Source of the DNA: Gyrodactylus bullatarudis
Lineage: Eukaryota > Platyhelminthes > Monogenea > Gyrodactylidea > Gyrodactylidae
Direction: 5' to 3'
Assembly (NCBI GenBank): GCA_012064415.1
Contig: SSNU01000234.1
Span: 461,088 to 525,087, forward strand
Length of the DNA: 64,000 bases
Shown here piece after piece: positions 56,746 to 64,000 of this stretch. The notes beneath the pieces are model-generated. The model worked only from the letters and a program-made list of their open reading frames with translations. It was not told the origin of the DNA and ran no database searches. The number at the start of each line of letters is the position of its first letter. Positions within the stretch are counted from its first letter, which is position 1. The position numbers and the translations under genes are program-made.

Positions 56746-58778
56746 TCTTTTCTCATTAGATACAGATACAGTTATAATTATAGACCCTGGACTGAAAAGG
56801 CTCGGATATCAATTTCACATTGGTTATCATACAATCATAGAGAATTCCTATTTCTCTCGTCCTGTTCAAGACTGTGAAGTAGAAAGTGAATGAAAAAAAT
56901 AGCCAAGGTATATGACTAAAAAGAACAAACAATAAAAGAATAGAGTCTAGTAGAAATGTAATCTCTCTTCTTTCAATCATAGAAGAGTAGTGAAAAAGAG
57001 TGAGAAGGATTAAATTTCACTAGAACCCGCTGGCCAATCAGCAAACTGTTTGAGAGCACACACATTCATCTCTCGTTAAGCAGCCTGGAGGACAACCGAA
57101 CAAAGAAGACACACAATCAAGAAACACAAAGAGAGAGAGTAAAAGAGCCTCTAAACATGTTTCCAAACACTAAAAAGAAGAAGTCTCTCTTCCACTCTTC
57201 TGAGAGAGAGAGAAATTGACCAGATTTCTCTACTGGTGCATTGTACATATATAGATTTTTTGGTCAGATCTATTCCACCACAGGAATCTATCATATTGTG
57301 TGCATTGGAGAATACAACACAAGTTGCTACTGAACTGAGTCTATTCGATTCAGCTTCTTGTCTTACTTGCTTGTTTATTATAATTACATTGTTTTATTTC
57401 CATGGAAACCTTGTAAATTACACTTTGATAATAATAGAATGTAAATTTTATGCACACAGAAATGTACCTCTGATCGCTCTGGAAGCAAATGTATTAAAAT
57501 ACGTGTACGCGCACTGGCTAACTTTAGACACTCTCTGTCTCTGTCTGAGTGATTCCACATGAGTCAATATTGTATTGACTCAATAGTACAGTTGATTTCT
57601 AAACTGCTCATCTTTAGCTTGTAGAGTTTGGTGTATCTTTCTCTCCAGAATAATCAATAGAAAAAGTTCTCTTTGCCTTTTAACCCTTCATTGTACCATG
57701 AAGCTTTTAGAATGATGAATATTTTTTTGAGATCCAACTTATGCAGTCGGTTGTGAAACTCATCGGCCACTCCAGTTACCAGTGAGGGTAACTGGAGGGT
57801 AAAATATAAAAACCGATCAAAAACATGTGTTTTTTAAGGGTGAAAAAAAGAAGTGTGAAAAATTGAGTTTTTCAACGTTCATTATGAGGTTCACAGAGAT
57901 ATTTCTTTTTCATAAGAAGATCACATAATGAAAAAGTGTGAATTGAGTATACGGTTATTCGAGCTTCATTAATCTTCAAAGTGTAAATATTGTCGAGATT
58001 CATGTTTCAAGAAATCGAAATTCGATAACACAATTAACATTTTTGAAATGACCGTCGAATTGTGATCACAAAAAATCCTATTAGTACAGTATAGAGTGGC
58101 GAACAAAAATCAAACACTGAAATGCTGTTTAAAATACAATGAAGAAACTTGTACAGAAATACATACATTCGAATTGTCATCGATTTAGTTTTTAAGAAAA
58201 TAAATTCGTCCAGATTCCCTCACATTTAGATGGCTATTCTCTTGTAAGGTTTTTAACCCTTACCTAGCCATTGTATCCTAGGAGAAACATTGTTTCTTTC
58301 TGATTTATAATTCTGATTCAAAGAATTTAAAAATATTCTTTTACCACTTGTCTAATAAAAATTTTTTTGTTAGAAAATGTTTATTTAATATTCATATTTA
58401 TATGTACATAATGATAAAAACATAAGTAAATAATATCTATAGTTTCATTAAATACAATAGTTAGAGATGTCTCTGATTTGTAATAGGTGAAATATATGAT
58501 TTAGATAAATATATAAGCCTTTCGAGAATAATCTTTTGAGAAGCTAAGATAATTTAAAGGTTTTTTTGAAAATATAACTTTCAAAAAAATATTAGAAATG
58601 TTCTTTTGGCGAAACCCATTAGCAGAGGTGAAGGTAAAGAAGGAATTACCTTTCTTACCTGTAGAATTCAAATGTGTCATCATCTCTTTAATTAAGTTTG
58701 CAAATTTTGTGGCCAAAAAATAGTCATTTTTACAGCAAATATCTCCTAAACTAAAATTAGGCTTTTAAAAAGAATTAC
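56746..58778. other. Intergenic, no gene seen
   Basis: GAGAGA-rich purine tracts at 57125-57215 may be promoter sequence for the minus-strand gene at 55.8-56.7 kb. An open frame of 108 codons at 57236-57562 lacks domain content or splice context. The rest is AT-rich. Confidence 0.45.
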
Positions 58779-59008
58779 ATATTCTGAGGTTGCTGACTGA
58801 AAGTCATACTGGGGTTAAAAACAAACGATGTTTTTGGTGAATAAAGCTCTATTTTCGTCGGCTCTCTACAATGTTCTCGAAATTTTCATATACATATAAC
58901 AAGTCGGTGTTTGGTCCGAAGAGAACCGACGAAAATAAAGTTTTATTCACCAAAAAGTTGGTTTGTTCTTAACCCCAGCATGACTTTCAGTCAGCAACCT
59001 CAGAATAT
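58779..59008. repeat. 230-bp near-perfect palindromic element
   Basis: The left arm (58779-58861) and right arm (about 58925-59008) are reverse complements: ATATTCTGAGGTTGCTGACT versus AGTCAGCAACCTCAGAATAT, and GACTGAAAGTCAT versus ATGACTTTCAGTC, with an inner CGACGAAAATA block. The loop is about 60 bp. A MITE or an internally deleted foldback unit is likely. TTTTATTCACC in the right arm recurs at the left edge of the Penelope remnant at 60.63 kb. Confidence 0.8.
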
Positions 59009-60628
59009 TTTCGAGGAAATAGGGCAACTCATGTCAGCCAATTACATATTCATTATCAGCGAATTTTAGCAATGACCCTTGAAAAAACATCTCTAGCTCT
59101 TAGAGGCCTATATAGCGAATAAACGAGTAACACTTACAATTTATTAGCAGTAAAACCTCTATGGGAAAATTCGATTTCTTCGTCTGATGATGATCCGAAA
59201 TATTATAGTATCGAATTGATTTAAATCTTTGAAAACGGTAAAAATTCGATAGATTGCCAAGTTTTTTCGCAATTTTTTTCCATTTCATCAACTAATGCGC
59301 AAATATTTCTGTTTCTAACTAACCGGAAAAAATTAATATTTTTGTAATTTGAACGAATAAATAAATTCGATAATGGCAAAGAGAAATTTTTCCCCATCAA
59401 GGTCAATTGTACTTGATTTGAAATGCAAGTAATCCACCCCAACATAATAATATCCATTGTAAATGCAGAATTGGATAAAAAGAGAGATCAATAATGAATA
59501 TCATCATTATTATTAGCTCTTTGTCGCTTTAAGTATTTGAAAAAGCAAAACTTTAAAGTACAAACAAGGGGTAGATTATGAAATCAATGGATCAGGAAAT
59601 TTTTGCACCATTTGAAGAGTTAAAGATTAGTTCCTTTATCGATTTTATCAAAGTTTCATCCCAGAGACAGAGTAAACTATACAATTTCCAAACCCTGTAA
59701 GCTAGGAAAATTCTGAACAAATTTCTCAAATATCTCGATAAAAGTTTGTGAGAATATTTTTCACCATCAGTGTAATCAAAATTAGAGTAAAAAGTCGAAT
59801 ATGGATTTGTAACTTGATCTGAGTTCAGGAGAGTTTATTATATGGTCTATGGGTAGATCAAATAAGCTTGAAATGAGTCATCTATTCGAATTAGACTGAA
59901 CATGAATTTTATTCGGGCAAATATCATCAATAATTTTCGTCAGCTTAAAAATGTATCGGGTATCATTCCACTGGGGGGGACTAACCAAGTCAATTTTAAA
60001 AATGTCTCTTTTTTCGATTACCAACTCTCGAGTGTCATATTGATCCCATGTGGGAATTGTCTGTTGTAGAGAAACAAATAAAAATTTTAGTAGAGTCTCA
60101 AATAGAAAAGAAAAATGTAATAAAACATAGGATGGCTCCCATCTGAATTCAATGTTTCGCGGGCCTCCAATAACACCAATAATTACTAAATCTGTAAGGA
60201 AATTCATTCATTTAAAGAGTATCATAAGATGAACAATTTTGAATTCCAGGTATCAATAATAATAATACTAACTAAGCCGGTAAAATAGTTCGGCATTTTT
60301 GACCTTACAAAATCAACATTGCTCTCTAGGTAAATTACACTTGAATTTTTTAATCTTCAAAGTGATTATAATAGAAAATTGCATTTCAACCATAAAAATC
60401 AACTTTTTAAAATCACTTTTTTCCTTTGAAATCAAAATTCTTCAACTCAAAGTTCAAAAAGATGGGAATTTGGCGCTAACTCAAAATTGCAAGCATATAT
60501 ATTTCCTTAAAAATTGATTTTTTCGTAAAAGTGGACCTCATAATCTATAGATTCCAAAAAAAATTTGAAAGTCTATTCATGTAATATAGAATTCAAATTA
60601 TCCAATTATATTTGTAGTTATAGAAGAA
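59009..60628. other. Non-coding stretch
   Basis: No coding signal beyond short chance frames. A GGGGGG tract occurs near 59975. Confidence 0.4.
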
Positions 60629-60638
60629 AAAGTTTTAT

Positions 60639-60677
60639 TCACCAAATGTACATTTCTTTATGGTTCATCAGTAGTGA
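60639..60677 (-). ncRNA. Penelope-type hammerhead ribozyme motif
   Basis: Minus strand: stem I UCACUA with UGGUGA (6 bp, one G-U), CUGAUGA, GAAA, palindromic stem III UGUACA, then UU at the cleavage position. Compared with the 33656 copy, both stem I and stem III differ in sequence yet remain paired. Stem II (ACCAUAAA) does not pair, so activity is doubtful. Confidence 0.6.
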
Positions 60678-60838
60678 CACATAAATAATGATAAAAGTTT
60701 AAAATTCATTGAAAATAATATTTTACAAATTTTGAAGGAAGTATAGTAAAAGTTGAAAAATATAAGAATATAATGTGAGCTGAAAAAACACCAAAACTCT
60801 TCAATAAATAGCAACAGTGAAGAAAAAAGTGAAAAAGC

Positions 60839-61111
60839 TCACATAGGCCAGGGTAATTGAAGATTATAAGAGTAATTTTTCTGAACACACAGGTTTGGTT
60901 TTTTCTTCTTCACCCACAAATCTGTGCTGTCATCACCCGCATTTTTATAGAAAATTGAAAAATTAGAAATCGAAGCCTCATGATTTTCCTGTTTGATATG
61001 TCTTGTCACTGCTGTATCCTTCTTTAGATGATCATTTGACCTAGTTGACAATTTCCTAATCGTAGGTCCTATATAAGAAGCTTCACGGTCGCATTGGAAT
61101 TTGTAAATCAA
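60839..61111 (-). pseudogene. GIY-YIG endonuclease fragment of a Penelope-like element
   Basis: Open for 90 codons. IYKFQCDREASYIGPTIRKL carries the YIG core; the usual second Cys of the CxC motif is Arg here. TRSNDHLKKD and TAVTRHIKQENHEA supply the His-containing stretch typical of the family, and GDDSTDLWVKKK follows. It lacks the upstream RT/linker, so it is not autonomous. Confidence 0.8.
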
Positions 61112-61317
61112 AAGAGTCTTTTCTTCCTAGTTAGTTTGACATCTAAGAAACTCAAACTCTCATTAGACTCTTTTTCCATCGTAAATTTAATATTAGGATG
61201 AAACGAATTCATCTTTAAGAAAAAATCGTCTACTGAAACATTTGGCTTCATCAAAATAAAAGTGTCATCAACATATCTGATGTATAAATCAGTGAAAGTA
61301 TTGATAGTATCAGACAT
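61108..61317 (-). pseudogene. Reverse-transcriptase fragment of a Penelope-like element
   Basis: It contains the YVDD catalytic box in YIRYVDDTFILMKPNVS and continues to LSFLDVKLTRK, then breaks off at the deletion junction with the endonuclease piece. The upstream fingers are absent. Confidence 0.8.
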
Positions 61318-61405
61318 TTTATATAATTCTAACCAATTTAATTCTTCTTAGGTTCTCACTGATGAACCATAAAGAAATGTACATTTAGTCAATAAAAAAT
61401 CTTTT

Positions 61406-62800
61406 CTTATATATCTACAAATATGATTTTAAGCGGATTTTCGGACGTTTTTGATAAATTACGTGAATCATATCAACGTCAATTTCCAATTATAGTTTAC
61501 AGTTTGCTCAATTGATTTTTGATTGTAGCTCAAACATCAAAGAGGTAGAATATTTCCAGTATTTTCTCATTAGAAAGGAAATTTATTGAGCTACAAATTT
61601 TTTTAAATTTTAATCCCCAAAGATTGCTTTTCATTGATACTAACCAAACTTAGAGAAGGTTGTTTTTCTTGAAAATATAGTCAAATATTTTTGTTTAGAA
61701 CGTTTTTTTGAAAACCTATTTGCTGAGGCCTCAGGAAAAACTTTCTATTGTGAAACAGAGACCTTTTTCTTTAAAATATAACCTTGTATTCTATATGGAC
61801 AATGGTTGAGTTGATGACTGACCTGACTGTCCAATTTTTGTGATTCATTTGTGGCAATTTAGATTTTGATCCGGAGCTATAATTTTTTCAGTGATCTGAA
61901 GCTCTTTTGGTTGGGTCTGTCATTATATTGAAAACTTTTATGAACTTATTTTATTGTGGATATCTGATTCTATATGTTAAATTTAATCTCTTTAATAAAT
62001 GTTATGATTTCAAAAAATATGCCAATTTGAACTTCTATTATCTTTGAAATAATAAGTCGGTAATAAAAATAATTTGGGACATTTGGAGCGTTTAAAATCA
62101 TTTAGCAGAACATCAAAAATCTACTATAAACTGGAATACCAAAGATTTTGTCTTGAATTTAACCCTCAATCTCGAATTAAAGAGGATGAAAATTCTCATG
62201 TGACATTTCCTACTGACATTTCCCGAAATCATTTGCTTATCGAGAATTAACTTGTCTAAGAGAGTAACAAAAGTGTAAGTGGGAACTTTTTCTTAGCACT
62301 AATGATCTTCTAAATTAGAGGTAAAGTTGGTTGAGATGTTGTTGGGAATCGATGATTTCTACATGCGAATATCAGGATCTCGAGTAGAAAAGAAACTGAA
62401 AACTGACCACTTTTCTGAAAGAAAAACTTTTGAATGAACTGTGACTTATCAAATTAAATTTTTTTAATATAAAAAATAATAAATATAAAACGCACTCAGA
62501 GAAAAAAGTGTTTTAGTCATCTATCGAAATATCGAATTTTGAGTTTTTTGTTAGAAAATAAATCTGTATTGATAGAATGGGTAATATGTACAATATAATA
62601 ATATAGAAATTAGTAATCTGGATTACATTGAATCATGGATGTAAGTATATAAATTTTTTTTCTTTTTTTTTGGGAAATATGTCTATATTGGAATGGTTAT
62701 TATAATAGAGTTAGATGGTTGAGATAATGAAATTTATATAAATGTTGTTATATAAAATTATAGGTAAATCTAATAAGTGATTCATCGATCATTCTGGTTT
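61406..62800. other. Non-coding stretch
   Basis: AT-rich without recognised genes. It probably includes the 3' flank of the decayed LINE that follows. Confidence 0.4.
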
Positions 62801-63600
62801 TTAGTGAAGGTCTGGATACAAGAGAGTTTTAGTATAATCTAGTTTATTTCGAATATGTTGCATTATAGATTTTAGACTCTTAGGGTTATCACAGTCATAG
62901 ATTTTAAATTTATCGTTAATTAATTCATGAGAAGAGAGAAGAAAGGATTTTTTGTAAGATTGGTGTCTGAAATTGTAGTTATGCTCGATCGGAGAAGAGG
63001 TTAGTAACATTCGAGAGTTATAGGATTCTAAAAAGGGATAAAGCCAATATAGAAAACTACTTTGTATTTTTTCAATCTCTCGTGCCTGAGAATTAGTTAA
63101 GTTTACTAGAAAAGTTGAGTTGTAATCAATTAATGGCAATACAAGAGATTTATAGGCCTTAAGTCTTAGGTTTAAAGATTTTGATAATTTTAATATAGTA
63201 ATAATTGAGTATTTAATTTTAGATAACTGGAAAAACGGATCTATTTTTAATTTTTTATTAATACCGAAGCCCAAGTTACAAGTGAAGGAGACAAATTCTC
63301 CTGGAAGTAGATGAGATTTCATGAGTCTCTCTTGCAGGGAGACCGGATGGGAGCATAATTTTGCATTTGTCTCTGTTAATATAGAGCCCCATGGCCTCAA
63401 GGGAATCTTTAAGGAGAGAGAAGTTGTAGTTGATTTTAATAATGTCAAATGAATTTTTTACATTAAAGACGAATTTAATATCGTCAGCAAATTTAACGAG
63501 GATACCCTCACAATCCTCGGGTGCTGAATGTCAGCGAAGCAAATATTAAAGAGAACAGTAAAAGTGGTCAAGAAATCGAATAATTTTATTCCTGGTGATG
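62801..63600 (-). pseudogene. Decayed non-LTR retrotransposon (LINE) reverse transcriptase
   Basis: On the minus strand LVKFADDIKFVFNVKNSFD (FADD box at 63490-63479) is the RT palm motif. Further down, in another frame, CNLGFGINKKLKIDPFFQL, LRLKAYKSLVLPLIDYN and ReIEKIQSSFLYWLYP follow the normal LINE thumb order. At least one frameshift lies near 63300-63400 and the N-terminal RT is degraded. It is probably of the Jockey/CR1-like group; the clade is uncertain. Confidence 0.75.
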
Positions 63601-63661
63601 AGTTGGAACTCATTATGAGGATTTGAAGACAAGACGAATAATATCATTAGTGATAAAGCTT

Positions 63662-64000
63662 TTATTTCGTCAGACTCTTACACCGGCTTGATTTATATAT
63701 TAGATAAATTAACAAAATTTGCATCCTCTTATTGGCTGGTTTGGAAACGTTTATTGGGAGGGAGTGATGTTTCTCTTTTGTTAGTGAGCAGTTACGTATT
63801 TGGTCTTGTTTTATGTATGGATCAATTAGTAACTGCCCACTTTCTCTTCTCCTCTTGCTGATTGTTTTGCAGCTTGCATTGAATACTGTTTTCGAGTTGC
63901 TAATTATGGGTTGAGATCTAATTTGATTATCAACTTCCGATGATTTCTCGTTTTTGGTACTTGATGTCTCATCCACATATGTTGCTGGGGCGGTGATATT
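63662..64000 (-). CDS. Unidentified open frame reaching the window edge
   Basis: The frame is open to the right edge of the window. The protein is basic and polar (STKNEKSSEVDNQIRSQP, SKRRRESGQLLIDPYIKQD) with no recognised domain. The position upstream of the decayed LINE suggests part of that element (ORF1 or a spacer), but a host exon running off the window is possible. Confidence 0.25.
   Translation of the reverse strand, partial: NITAPATYVDETSSTKNEKSSEVDNQIRSQPIISNSKTVFNASCKTISKRRRESGQLLIDPYIKQDQIRNCSLTKEKHHSLPINVSKPANKRMQILLIYLIYKSSRCKSLTK

Larger units (their letters stand above)
60629..61405 (-). mobile_element. Penelope-like element remnant with inverted ends
   Basis: The ends are inverted copies of about 45 bp (GTACATTTCTTTATGGTTCA then TCAGTAG at the left; CACTGATGAACCATAAAG then AAATGTACATTT at the right). 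Inside, on the minus strand, an RT segment with YVDDTFILMKPNVSVDDFF (61317-61108) is fused by a deletion to the GIY-YIG endonuclease segment (IYKFQCDREASYIGPTIRKL, 61111-60839). The region normally connecting them is missing. It is non-autonomous, and of the same family as the 33.6-34.9 kb copy. Confidence 0.85.

Noticed and set aside
57236..57562. 108-codon plus-strand frame
   Set aside because: Composition is that of translated promoter/intergenic DNA, with no domain and no neighbouring exons.

Overview
The window is animal nuclear DNA. It is AT-rich, with GT-AG introns, multi-Ig/FnIII receptors, SR-protein, anillin, NECAP and SCOC genes, and Ty3, Penelope-like and LINE retroelements. Two features point to a flatworm (Platyhelminthes) or another fast-evolving spiralian. 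Several introns are only 23-34 nt long, and there are minimal hammerhead ribozymes, both in a tRNA-headed SINE-like repeat (compare the schistosome Sm-alpha type) and at the ends of Penelope-like elements. The phylum is an inference; nothing here names a species.

Layout. 1-13.4 kb is a gene desert of decayed repeats: hammerhead SINE copies at 1-330 and 5.86-6.42 kb and foldback elements near 4.4 and 10.9 kb. 13.5-15.2 kb (minus) is a four-exon gene for a GPI-anchored Ig/FnIII protein. Head-to-head with it, 366 bp away, an 18-exon gene on the plus strand covers 15.6-45.6 kb. It encodes a 1529-aa DCC/neogenin/Frazzled/UNC-40 netrin receptor. All splice phases close and the C-terminal P3 motif is well conserved. 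Its introns hold an almost pristine Ty3-type LTR element (28.75-32.81 kb, 5-bp target duplication, LTRs differing at 1 site), two Penelope-like remnants, LINE debris and several large inverted repeats.

45.6-56.7 kb is compact. It has an SR splicing factor (minus), an ankyrin/coiled-coil protein (plus), anillin (minus), a lectin-less GalNAc-transferase (plus), NECAP (plus), SCOC (minus) and a Ser-rich protein with PP1-docking-like motifs (minus). Neighbours are divergent or convergent with only about 90-230 bp between coding ends, except for the 1.26-kb gap between the GalNAc-transferase and NECAP, so shared bidirectional promoters are likely. 57-64 kb returns to repeats: a 230-bp palindrome, a second Penelope-like remnant with a well-formed hammerhead motif, and a decayed LINE running off the right edge.

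Functionally the genes fall into a surface-adhesion/axon-guidance pair (GPI-Ig protein and DCC-like receptor) and a housekeeping cluster (splicing, cytokinesis, O-glycosylation, clathrin-adaptor and Golgi trafficking). Exon coordinates were derived by hand from splice signals and reading-frame closure, without transcript data.
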